From Halobacillus sp. Marseille-Q1614 (GTDB lineage Bacteria; Bacillota; Bacilli; Bacillales; Halobacillaceae), in contig NZ_CADDWH010000001.1 of NCBI RefSeq assembly GCF_902809865.1, positions 62,001 through 126,000 of the forward strand: 64,000 bases of DNA. Direction: 5' to 3'. The translations under genes were made by a program, and so were the position numbers. How positions within the stretch are numbered: the stretch's first letter is position 1; every line of letters starts with the position of its first letter. The notes below the pieces were generated by a model, which worked only from the letters and a program-made list of their open reading frames with translations, was not told where the DNA came from and searched no databases. This document shows, in pieces, positions 27,201 through 35,251 of this stretch.

Positions 27201-27437
27201 TTACCAAGGTACCTGTGAGTCGTGGCATTCAAACCAGCCAAGCCATTCGGAAAGGGCACAGCCTGCTGTGAATCCAGTTTGTCCGCTTTTCCAATCGCTT
27301 CCTGTAGAAGTGGAACCAATCGTTTCGCTGACTTTTGCTGCCTCCACAACATTTAGGGGGTTGGCTCCAGCAAAACTTCCAAAACTAAGTACGAATACTG
27401 CCACTAAGGCAACGGCGATTCGACCAAATTTGTTCAT
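27201..27437 (-). CDS. Small secreted peptide with two cysteines
   Basis: A 78-aa protein. Residues 1-33 form a clear signal peptide (VALVAVFVLSFGSFAGANP). The mature part of about 45 aa is Ser/Thr/Gly-rich and ends in CALSEWLGWFECHDSQVPW, with two Cys 12 residues apart and three Trp. The RBS GAGGAGATG is good. Size, Cys pair and aromatic C-terminus recall small secreted peptides such as bacteriocins, but no immunity or export gene is nearby, so function is open. Confidence 0.6.
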   Translation of the reverse strand: MNKFGRIAVALVAVFVLSFGSFAGANPLNVVEAAKVSETIGSTSTGSDWKSGQTGFTAGCALSEWLGWFECHDSQVPW

Positions 27438-27606
27438 GCTATCATCTCCTCAACAGATTGATTGTAAATCAGGCCAGTTCCTTAAAAATGGAACATACTT
27501 TAAAAACATACCAATCTATTCGAGAGATTTCCAGAGGGAATTACCCCATTTTGTATAAGATATAAGGTTAAATACTGACTGCTGGTTTGTTTACTATAAG
27601 TTTATG

Positions 27607-27630
27607 TATACCTATCCCGGGTAAAGTATA
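27607..27630 (+). promoter_or_regulatory. Palindromic operator candidate upstream of the YdhK-like gene
   Basis: A 24-bp interrupted palindrome begins TATACCTAT, ends TAAAGTATA and is centred on CCCGGG. It recalls metal-sensor (CsoR-like) operators in style. The TATACTAGTG and AATACTAGTA motifs just downstream may form the promoter. Confidence 0.35.
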
Positions 27631-27733
27631 AGGAAACGAGTTAGAATACTAGTAATCTCTCACTATAGTTTGTATACTAGTGTTGGAATATACTCCCTTT
27701 GGAGGAAACGCAGCATCAAGGAGGATCCATGAA

Positions 27734-28327
27734 ATGAACAAAAAATTGTTAACAGGCCTTACTTTTCTTTTGTTTCTGGCTTTAGTAACGGCCTGTTCAA
27801 GCAGTGAAGAAGGAAATGAAGAAACGAATGGTAACGAAAACACCGAATCAAGTGAAGAAACTGAATCTAATGAAGAATCGGATGAAATGGACCATTCCAG
27901 TTCTGGCGAGGTTCCTGAGGATCTCGAAGAAGCCGAAAACCCTACATATGAAGTCGGAAGTAAGGCTCTCATAACAGAAGGACATATGGCTGAAATGGAA
28001 GGAGCAGAAGCCACCATCTCCGGAGCTTTCCATACTGTAGCTTACGTCGTTTCCTATGATCCAACAAATGGCGGCGAACGAGTAACAGACCACAAATGGG
28101 TCATTCATGAAGAGATAGAAGAAGCCGGGGAAGAATCGTTTAAAGAGGGCGATGAAGTGACGCTGAATGCTTCCCATATGGAAGGCATGGATGGCGCCAC
28201 AGCGACCATCGATTCTGCCGAAGAAACAACTGTGTATATGGTAGATTTTGAACCAACTGATGGTGGAGAAAAAATAACAAACCACAAGTGGGTAACCGAA
28301 AGTGAATTAAGTGCTACAGAAGAATAA
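27734..28327 (+). CDS. YdhK-type lipoprotein with two DUF1541 repeats
   Basis: Lipoprotein of 197 aa. The lipobox is ALVTAC (Cys20), followed by an acidic Ser/Glu/Asn-rich linker to about residue 60. Two DUF1541 repeats follow, each with a HM-x-GM/E-type Met/His start (GHMAEMEGAEATI; SHMEGMDGATATI) and a TNHKW- or TDHKW-type end. Met/His motifs hint at copper handling, as do homologues near copper genes; this is inference. The start at 27734 follows AAGGAGG. Confidence 0.9.
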   Translation: MNKKLLTGLTFLLFLALVTACSSSEEGNEETNGNENTESSEETESNEESDEMDHSSSGEVPEDLEEAENPTYEVGSKALITEGHMAEMEGAEATISGAFHTVAYVVSYDPTNGGERVTDHKWVIHEEIEEAGEESFKEGDEVTLNASHMEGMDGATATIDSAEETTVYMVDFEPTDGGEKITNHKWVTESELSATEE

Positions 28328-28337
28328 ATATGAGGAA

Positions 28338-28375
28338 GCAGGCGTCACCTTTTAGAAGGGTGGCGCCTTTTAATT
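28338..28375 (+). terminator. Terminator of the YdhK-like gene
   Basis: AGGCGTCACC pairs with GGTGGCGCCT with a G-T wobble and is followed by TTTTAATTA. Confidence 0.75.
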
Positions 28376-28494
28376 ATGACTGGCTTACTTATAACCAATC
28401 ATCAGCAGATAAGTTAAAGACTGTCCCGCAGCTGTTAAATTATTTTAAAATTTAAAGCCTTCCACTTGTTCAAATTAGTATACTTAAGTTAGGA

Positions 28495-28587
28495 CGTTCC
28501 CGGCGAGAGTTAATGCGCCAGTTCACCACGTGAGGTGGTCAAGTTCTCGTGTTCAGGCACTAAACCGACGAGTAAAAAGGAGGATAA
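28495..28587 (+). other. Possibly structured leader upstream of the uridine-kinase-like gene
   Basis: GC-richer than its surroundings, with CACC-ACGTGA-GGTG at its centre and an outer GAGA / TCTC pairing. It lies directly before the RBS AAAAAGGAGG. No known RNA family is recognised. Confidence 0.3.
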
Positions 28588-29232
28588 ATGATGGAGAAGG
28601 TATTACAGGATTTAGCACACGTAATAAATAGGAAACGTGAAAAATTAATTATTGGGATTTCAGGTCATGGCGCTTCAGGAAAGACTACCTTTGCTAAGAA
28701 TCTCATGAAGCTTTTGACTCAGCAAAATGTGAATTACATAAATACCGACCCTTACATTATCGGCTCCGATATTAGAAAACACACGATTATAGATTATGAA
28801 TATAAGAATGAAAACCATCATTATAAAATGACAGCCTGTCATCCGGCCGCTCACCATGTATCAGCTTTAGAAAGAGATATCCATATGATCAGGAATGGGT
28901 TAGATTTTTATTCCATAGGGACGGATTATAAGAAGAGCACTATAATTTCTTCGGGCAAAAAAGTGACTATTGTTGAAGGCATGAGTGTTGCTTTTACCGA
29001 TCCAAATTTATTCGAAATCAAAATCTACTTATATACCGGTGGAGAAACAGAGTTAAATAGAAGAGGCGTTCGAGATGTTTCTGAAAGAGGGGCCGATATT
29101 AACTTTATTAGGCATTCTCATGAAGAGCGAAGAATTCAATACGACATCTTTATGCACCCTTATCATCGGAACTTTGATGTGGTGATAAAAAATAGTAACG
29201 AAGAATATTTTCTTGAAAAATTTGCTTTATAA
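28588..29232 (+). CDS. Uridine kinase-like P-loop protein
   Basis: A 214-aa kinase with Walker A at GISGHGASGKTT (about residues 22-33), a Walker B-like TIVEGMSVAF, and a mid-protein TDPYII similar to the phosphate-acceptor region of uridine/phosphoribulokinase-type enzymes. It is cytoplasmic and a single gene. The precise substrate (uridine, another nucleoside or a sugar) cannot be told. The second ATG of MMEK has the better RBS spacing. Confidence 0.8.
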   Translation: MMEKVLQDLAHVINRKREKLIIGISGHGASGKTTFAKNLMKLLTQQNVNYINTDPYIIGSDIRKHTIIDYEYKNENHHYKMTACHPAAHHVSALERDIHMIRNGLDFYSIGTDYKKSTIISSGKKVTIVEGMSVAFTDPNLFEIKIYLYTGGETELNRRGVRDVSERGADINFIRHSHEERRIQYDIFMHPYHRNFDVVIKNSNEEYFLEKFAL

Positions 29233-29343
29233 AAGAGTGGCTGGTTATTGGACAAGAGAAACTATTATTTACTTCAATTGTCTTTATATTTAGATGGAAC
29301 TTACATGTACAGCATCATCATGACTTCTAAGGAGGAATTAAAT

Positions 29344-29709
29344 ATTAGGATATATGTTTTGCTGGGTATAGTACTTTTGCTTTCAGCTTGTTTAGGGCAG
29401 GAAACATTGCGTTTTGAAGGTGAGAGTGATCATTGGAAAGTTAATTATCAAGCTGAAATTCAGGGAGAAGATAAGGAGTCTGCCAGCTTCACGATGCACT
29501 ATATAGGAGGCGGAGAACCACCTGAGGAAATTGATTGCAATATAAATGCCGGGGAGGAAACTGGCCACAATGTATCTTTAGAAAAAGGCGTTTTAGAGTC
29601 ATCTCGTCATCCTTGTTCGGGATGTTCTATTACAAGAGAAAATCAAGAGTTTGATGTGACAATAGAATGGGATGACAAGACAGAAAAACTAACTTTAGAA
29701 AGCGAATAG
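29344..29709 (+). CDS. Small lipoprotein, probable ATT start
   Basis: Lipoprotein with lipobox LLSAC and an acidic mature part containing a CSGC pair. The classic signal peptide begins exactly at ATT 29344, which has a perfect AAGGAGG ending 7 bases upstream. The longer frame from TTG 29248 would put a 32-aa non-signal extension in front. I therefore place the start at ATT, as known for infC-like cases. No homologous family is recognised. Confidence 0.6.
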   Translation: MRIYVLLGIVLLLSACLGQETLRFEGESDHWKVNYQAEIQGEDKESASFTMHYIGGGEPPEEIDCNINAGEETGHNVSLEKGVLESSRHPCSGCSITRENQEFDVTIEWDDKTEKLTLESE

Positions 29710-29765
29710 GTCTTACTAACATTATTTGTCTCATTCAGTTAAAGGTGTCCAATTCTTATAAATAA

Positions 29766-29808
29766 AATAAGGTAGCTCTATTAATACGTTAGAGCTACCT
29801 TATTTTAA
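29766..29808. terminator. Bidirectional terminator
   Basis: AATAAGGTAGCTCT pairs with AGAGCTACCTTATT, between convergent genes. Confidence 0.88.
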
Positions 29809-29817
29809 GCGCTATAA

Positions 29818-30483
29818 TCAATCTTCAAGTACCAGGTTTTTCTCGAAACGGGTAATATCCTTGTCTGCACCAATCACGATTAAGATATCACTTTCCTTTA
29901 TTGCTTCGGTAGCCACGGGGGACACAATTACATCTTTTCCTCTTTTAATGGCTACAATATTACAGCCATAGTGAGCTCGAACGTCCAATTCGGTAAGTGT
30001 CTGTCCACTCATCTTTGAGCCTGCTTTTACTTCTACGACACTATGGTCATCTGATAGTTCAATGTAATCAAGGATATTATTAGAGATAATATTGTGCGCA
30101 ATCCTCTTGCCCATGTCTCGTTCGGGGTGGATCACATGATCGGCTCCAATTTTGTTTAGAATCTTCTCATGATAATCGTTTTGGGCTTTAACTGTGATTT
30201 TCTTTATTCCTAATTCTTTAAGCATTAACGTGGTCAGCATGCTGGCCTGAATGTTATCCCCAATAGCAACGATGACATGATCGATGTTGCGTATGCCTAG
30301 TTCTTTAAGAACGATTTCGTCCGTGGAATCTGCGATAACAGCATGTGCCGCAATATCCCTGAATTCATTCACTTTGTTTTCATCACGGTCTATGGCTAGA
30401 ACTTCCATTCCTTCACGGCTGAGTTCTTTGCATATGCTTCCGCCAAACCGCCCTAAACCTATAACTGCAAAATCTCTGCCCAT
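29818..30483 (-). CDS. Potassium uptake regulatory subunit, KtrA/KtrC type
   Basis: Cytoplasmic RCK gating protein of 221 aa, the size of KtrC. The N-terminal Rossmann part has GLGRFGGS and the acidic end of strand two (AIDRDE), and the C-terminal RCK_C domain binds c-di-AMP in relatives. The start is the second Met (30483), which fits the GGAGG spacing; the GTG at 30498 overlaps that RBS. The channel partner is encoded divergently, 155 bp away. Confidence 0.93.
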   Translation of the reverse strand: MGRDFAVIGLGRFGGSICKELSREGMEVLAIDRDENKVNEFRDIAAHAVIADSTDEIVLKELGIRNIDHVIVAIGDNIQASMLTTLMLKELGIKKITVKAQNDYHEKILNKIGADHVIHPERDMGKRIAHNIISNNILDYIELSDDHSVVEVKAGSKMSGQTLTELDVRAHYGCNIVAIKRGKDVIVSPVATEAIKESDILIVIGADKDITRFEKNLVLED

Positions 30484-30638
30484 ATTTTGTTCCTCCACAT
30501 TTCAGGTAATTGAACATATTTTAACATAAAAAGGTTTCTCTTTAATTGTAAAATTTCTCAAGGGAACTTTAGGAAAAAATTATATAGGGTAGAATATACT
30601 ATACTCAATTAAATAATTAAATAATAGGAGACATTCTG

Positions 30639-31952
30639 ATGAAACTGAGTGCACTTAATCCTCCTCAAGTAGTTATCAGCTTATTTATTTCCATTATTCT
30701 TATAGGGACGTTATTATTATGCCTGCCCATTTCAAGTACAGAAGGTATATCTGTCATCGACGCTTTATTTACTGCAACATCAGCTATGACCGTAACAGGA
30801 TTAGTTGTGGTGGATACGGGCACTGCTTTTACTCTGTTTGGGCAAATGATCATCTTAATCCTTATACAGCTGGGTGGTATAGGAATCATGACATTTGCCG
30901 TACTCATTTATATTGCGGTCGGTAAAAAGATCGGAATTAAACAGCGCCTGCTTTTAAAACAAGCTTTAAATCAATCTGCTATTGGCGGAGTCGTCAGCCT
31001 GGCTAAAAAGTTATTTCTTTTTTCACTTCTAGTAGAGTTAATCGCTGTTTTTTTTCTAGCTTCAAAGTGGATTCCGGAAATGGGTTGGGGGCAAGGGATA
31101 TATGCGAGTATATTTCACGCTGTTTCTGCGTTCAATAATGCCGGGTTTTCTATTTGGTCTGACAGTTTGTCGGGGTATGTAGATGATCCTTTTGTCAACA
31201 TTATCATTTCCGTTCTTTTTATAATTGGCGGTATAGGTTTTACGGTTGTATTTGATTTGTGGAAAAGTAAAGAGTTTAATCACCTCTCCCTACAAACTAA
31301 AGTGATGGTAGTGGGTACATTAGCAATTAATGTTTTTAGTTTTCTCATGATTTTCTTCTTAGAATTTAATAACCCGCAGACCTTAGCCAATTTAAGTAAT
31401 TTCGGAAAAATCCAAGCTGCCTATTTCCAAGCAGTTACTCCGAGAACTGCTGGATTTAATACATTAGATATTGGGCAAATGGAAGAGTCCAGCTTATTCT
31501 TCATTATTACTTTGATGTTTATAGGAGGAGGAAGTGCCTCTACGGCTGGAGGAGTAAAGCTTACAACGGTTTTAACCATTCTGCTGGCCACACTCTTCTT
31601 TTTTAAAGGGAAGGAACATATCGTGATTTTTAATAGGAGTATTACCATGCACATTGTTTTAAAGGCTTTATCATTAACCATAGGAAGTGCGTGTGTAGTT
31701 ATTATAACCATCTTCATATTAGAACTGACGGAGGATGCTCCCTTTTTAACGATCGTGTTTGAAAGTATCTCAGCCTTTGGCACCGTTGGTCTTTCTATGG
31801 GGTTAACAGGGAGTTTAACATTAGTCGGGAAAATAACGATTATTTTAACGATGTTGATTGGCAAATTAGGACCGTTAACCTTTGCTTTTGCATTTGCCAA
31901 ACAAACCTCTGATCTAGTAAAGTATCCAAAAGAAGATATCCTTACAGGTTAG
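30639..31952 (+). CDS. Potassium uptake channel subunit, KtrB/KtrD (TrkH family)
   Basis: Membrane protein of 437 aa with the four MPM repeats of the SKT superfamily. Filter loops are visible as SAMTVTGL, SAFNNAGFS, TPRTAGFN and SAFGTVGLS, each with the conserved Gly. The GGGSASTAGGVK segment is the flexible loop region. It works with the divergent RCK protein. The RBS is TAGGAGA. K+ uptake is central to osmotic adaptation. Confidence 0.95.
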   Translation: MKLSALNPPQVVISLFISIILIGTLLLCLPISSTEGISVIDALFTATSAMTVTGLVVVDTGTAFTLFGQMIILILIQLGGIGIMTFAVLIYIAVGKKIGIKQRLLLKQALNQSAIGGVVSLAKKLFLFSLLVELIAVFFLASKWIPEMGWGQGIYASIFHAVSAFNNAGFSIWSDSLSGYVDDPFVNIIISVLFIIGGIGFTVVFDLWKSKEFNHLSLQTKVMVVGTLAINVFSFLMIFFLEFNNPQTLANLSNFGKIQAAYFQAVTPRTAGFNTLDIGQMEESSLFFIITLMFIGGGSASTAGGVKLTTVLTILLATLFFFKGKEHIVIFNRSITMHIVLKALSLTIGSACVVIITIFILELTEDAPFLTIVFESISAFGTVGLSMGLTGSLTLVGKITIILTMLIGKLGPLTFAFAFAKQTSDLVKYPKEDILTG

Positions 31953-32393
31953 AAGATTTGATATGAAAAGTGAATGAGGCTGAGGTCTATACTAAAGAGG
32001 AGTATTATGATTCTTCGAAAAGGAATTTATATGATAACTGGGATAAAGACTTGCACAAATGTTAACAGAATAATTTGAGAATGGCGTTCATGTGAATGGA
32101 AAAATTGATGTGACACCTGATTATTCCAAAGGTGCAGCTATTTTTGGCGAGGACGTCACAACTATATATAATTCTGTCTTACCTAATACCTATAGCCATT
32201 GCCTTTATCACAGGGATAATTGTTTTCTTTATCCTGGAGTTCGCAAATTAAATTTTTAAAAGTGTTAGTAATTAACTTAGGGTATAGAAGCATGTACGTA
32301 TTTTAACATGATATTGAATCCTCCATAAAACTGGATCAAGCATGATTCATGAAACCTTGGAATATAAAGAAATAGGAAGGGGGGATTCCTATT
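31953..32393 (+). pseudogene. Gene-free stretch with a decayed membrane-protein remnant
   Basis: Between about 32071 and 32255 two frames join into one coding-like stretch: NGKIDVTPDYSKGAAIFGED in one frame, then AIAFITGIIVFFILEFAN (a membrane helix) in another, ending in a stop. This looks like the tail of a small membrane protein broken by a frameshift. Nothing else in the gap is recognisable. Confidence 0.35.
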
Positions 32394-33320
32394 ATGAAAA
32401 AAATTCTTTTATTTTGTGATCCTGGAATTGATGATTCCTTAGCCATTATTTATGCCATAATGGATCCTGAAATTGACCTCGCCGGTATCGTTACAAGTTA
32501 TGGGAATGTGACTAAAGACCAAGCTACAGCCAATGCTGCTTATTTGCTGCAATTAGCGGGTAGAAAAGATATTCCCATTATTCCTGGAGCTTCCAATCCT
32601 GTGCAGCAGGAGGAAGTGACCTTTTACCCGGAAATCCACGGTGAGGAAGGCATTGGCCCGATACAGCCTCCTGGTAATATGCAATATCAGACGTATCCTT
32701 TTGACACGATTCGTCTCATTATAGAAAGATACAGGAATGAGCTCATTATTGTAGACACTGGCCGTTCGACTACTCTGGCAACTGTATTTATCCTGTTTCC
32801 AGATCATATGAAAATGGTTCATTCCTTTTACGTGATGGGCGGGGCCTTCTTTGTTCCAGGAAACGTAACAGCACTGGCAGAAGCAAACTTCTTTGGAGAC
32901 CCGACTTCCTCTAATTATGTTCTTAAGTATGCGCATAACCTAACGATAACTCCGTTAAACGTCACTCAATTCGCTATCATTACTCCGGATATTGTTGATA
33001 ACATCTCTAAAAACAAGAAAAACATTTATGCTTTCATGATGGCTCCCATTTTTGAGTATTACTACAAATTCTATAAAAAATCTGTGCCAGGTATTATAGG
33101 TGCGCCTATTCATGATCTTCTAACGATAATTCTTGTTAAAAATCCTAACGTTGTGGATTACATATATTATGATGCCCATGTAATTGAGGGTATAGAAGCA
33201 AGGGGACAGTCCTATATTGACCTTCGTCCCACAAGTAAAACAGGAAATACAAGTATTGCTGTCCATCTCCATTACGAAGCGTTTTTAAAAGAGTTTACTA
33301 AAGTTATGTTACCTGAGTGA
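32394..33320 (+). CDS. Inosine-uridine-type nucleoside hydrolase
   Basis: A 308-aa enzyme that would hydrolyse ribonucleosides to base and ribose. The calcium-binding N-terminus reads FCDPGIDDSLAI; the usual DTDPG is CDP here. Later motifs are VTSYGNV, PIIPGAS, the active-site FYVMGGAF and ITPLNVT. No signal peptide. Single gene with an AAGGGGGG RBS. The relaxed N-terminal motif may point to a nonstandard substrate. Confidence 0.88.
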   Translation: MKKILLFCDPGIDDSLAIIYAIMDPEIDLAGIVTSYGNVTKDQATANAAYLLQLAGRKDIPIIPGASNPVQQEEVTFYPEIHGEEGIGPIQPPGNMQYQTYPFDTIRLIIERYRNELIIVDTGRSTTLATVFILFPDHMKMVHSFYVMGGAFFVPGNVTALAEANFFGDPTSSNYVLKYAHNLTITPLNVTQFAIITPDIVDNISKNKKNIYAFMMAPIFEYYYKFYKKSVPGIIGAPIHDLLTIILVKNPNVVDYIYYDAHVIEGIEARGQSYIDLRPTSKTGNTSIAVHLHYEAFLKEFTKVMLPE

Positions 33321-33473
33321 TTTCGTGTGAAAAGGGGAGTGAAGGACGTGTCTTCCGCATAAGGGGGCAATTCTTAAATGGAATTGTTCTCTTTTTCATT
33401 CCATCATTTATAAAATTTTGAAAGTGGTCTAGAATTGTAAGTGTCAGCGTTATCATTAAAGGGAGAGAAGGAT

Positions 33474-34517
33474 ATGGATACTCATTGGGTTGCTGAACGA
33501 TTTAATCATTTTGCGATTTTAGAGTGTGAAGGTTCAAGTGAACTTTATAAAAATTTGTCCCTGCAGATTGCGAAAGATCATGATTTATTAGAGTTATGTC
33601 TATATGCTCGACAAGGACAGCCTATTCCAAATTTGCTCTTTGGTGCTGTCCATTATTTACTACTCCAAGGTACTGATCACGAACTAAAGGAATACTACTC
33701 AAGTATAGTCGATAACACTAAGAAAGATAGTCACTCCTTCGCATTATTTAAAGATTTTTGCCTGAAAAACGTAACGAATATAAAGTCCATTTTAAAAAAT
33801 AAGCGGGTGCAGACTAATGAAGTCCGTCGTTGTGCTTATTTATATCCTGTATTCTGTTACATTTATCAGCAGACTAATAAACCGCTCTCTCTTATAGAAA
33901 TCGGGACAAGTGCAGGTCTCCAGCTGTTATGGGATCATTATTCTTATTCATACGAGAAGGATCATCTTTATGGCAATGAAGATTCCTTTGTACATTTAAC
34001 CTCTAAAGTGCGTGAAGGAGGACTTCCTCATCAATTATTATCTCTAAACCCTCCAGTTAATGATCGACTAGGGATTGACTTACATATTAGTGACCTTACC
34101 GATGAAGAAGATTACTTATGGTTAAAAGCCCTAATATGGCCAGAACATAAGGACAGATTTGTAAACTTTGAAGACTCTGTTAAGCAATTAAGGTTACATC
34201 CTCCTCATCTTATCGAAGGAGATGGCGCAGCTCTATTATCAGAGGCAGTAGAAGAAATTCCTCCTGATACGACACTTTGTATCTTTCATACTCATGTAGC
34301 TAATCAGATGCCACGTAGTGTTAAAGAAAGTTTACTACAAAAAATAAATGAAATTGGCGGCCAAAGAGATATTTTTCACATTTACAATAATATGGAGGAT
34401 AGAAAGCTGCATGTAGATTCAATTTTAAATGGAAAAGTCCAGAAGAAAACTGTTGGGGAAACAGATGGACATGGCCGTTGGTTTGATTGGAAATTATCGG
34501 GCGATTGTTCCATATAA
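33474..34517 (+). CDS. DUF2332 family protein
   Basis: A 347-aa cytoplasmic protein resembling the DUF2332 family: VAERFNHFAILECEGSSELY at the start, the PNLLFGAVHYLLL segment, then LIEIGTSAGLQLLWD, which looks like a SAM-binding-style glycine loop, and VCIFHTHV-like TLCIFHTHVANQM. Function is not known. The start at 33474 fits GGGAGAGAAGG; the TTG/GTG-type start at 33441 is less good. Confidence 0.85.
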   Translation: MDTHWVAERFNHFAILECEGSSELYKNLSLQIAKDHDLLELCLYARQGQPIPNLLFGAVHYLLLQGTDHELKEYYSSIVDNTKKDSHSFALFKDFCLKNVTNIKSILKNKRVQTNEVRRCAYLYPVFCYIYQQTNKPLSLIEIGTSAGLQLLWDHYSYSYEKDHLYGNEDSFVHLTSKVREGGLPHQLLSLNPPVNDRLGIDLHISDLTDEEDYLWLKALIWPEHKDRFVNFEDSVKQLRLHPPHLIEGDGAALLSEAVEEIPPDTTLCIFHTHVANQMPRSVKESLLQKINEIGGQRDIFHIYNNMEDRKLHVDSILNGKVQKKTVGETDGHGRWFDWKLSGDCSI

Positions 34518-34569
34518 CGTGGCCGTTTAATCCTTATAAAACTTTTACTAATAATAAGGAGGAATTAAT

Positions 34570-35136
34570 ATGACAAAAAGAAATACGGAGTTGTCAGTAG
34601 AGCAGCGTGAAGAACTATTCAGAACTTTGAAAGCCCGTTTTGAAAAAAACATGAACCGCCATAAAGATGTTAAATGGGCTGAAGTACAAGCTAACCTCGA
34701 AGCTCATACTGAAAAGATGTGGTCTCTTCATGAAATGGAAGGAACTGCCGGTGAACCGGATGTTGTGGGTTATGATAAAAAGACTAATGAATATATTTTT
34801 TATGATTGTTCAGCGGAAAGTCCTAAAGGCCGCAGAAAGGTTTGTTACGACCGTGAAGCGCAGGAGTCAAGGAAAAAATACAAACCAGAGAATAACGCTA
34901 GTGATATGGCAGCTTCAATGGGCATTGAACTTTTAACGGAAGAACAATACCGGGAGCTGCAGGAGCTTGGAAATTTTGACTTGAAAACATCGAGCTGGGT
35001 GCAAACACCTGCTCATATTAGAAAACTTGGCGGTGCCCTCTTTTGTGACCGTCGCTACGATACTGTCTTTGTGTACCACAATGGAGCAGAATCCTACTAT
35101 AGTGCAAGGGGGTTCCGTGGATCGCTAAGGGTCTGA
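34570..35136 (+). CDS. DUF4256 family protein
   Basis: A 188-aa soluble protein matching the DUF4256 pattern, with the DVVGYDKKTNEYIFYDCSAE core, the SPKGRRKVCYDREA block and the final FVYHNGAESYYSARGFRG. The family is common in Bacillaceae and has no known function. Good AAGGAGGAA RBS. A strong terminator follows. Confidence 0.88.
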   Translation: MTKRNTELSVEQREELFRTLKARFEKNMNRHKDVKWAEVQANLEAHTEKMWSLHEMEGTAGEPDVVGYDKKTNEYIFYDCSAESPKGRRKVCYDREAQESRKKYKPENNASDMAASMGIELLTEEQYRELQELGNFDLKTSSWVQTPAHIRKLGGALFCDRRYDTVFVYHNGAESYYSARGFRGSLRV

Positions 35137-35204
35137 ATTTTGCACAGACATCTAGTTTGCGAGTCAGCCCGAAGAATCATCTCCCAGCCAGCATCCAGCG
35201 TAAA

Positions 35205-35250
35205 GTAAAACACTCCCTGCTTCTAAGAGGCAGGGAGTGTTTTACATTTA
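35205..35250. terminator. Bidirectional terminator
   Basis: An 18-bp perfect stem (GTAAAACACTCCCTGCCT-like, loop AAG), shared by the convergent DUF4256 gene and PTS operon. Confidence 0.9.
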
Positions 35251-35251
35251 G

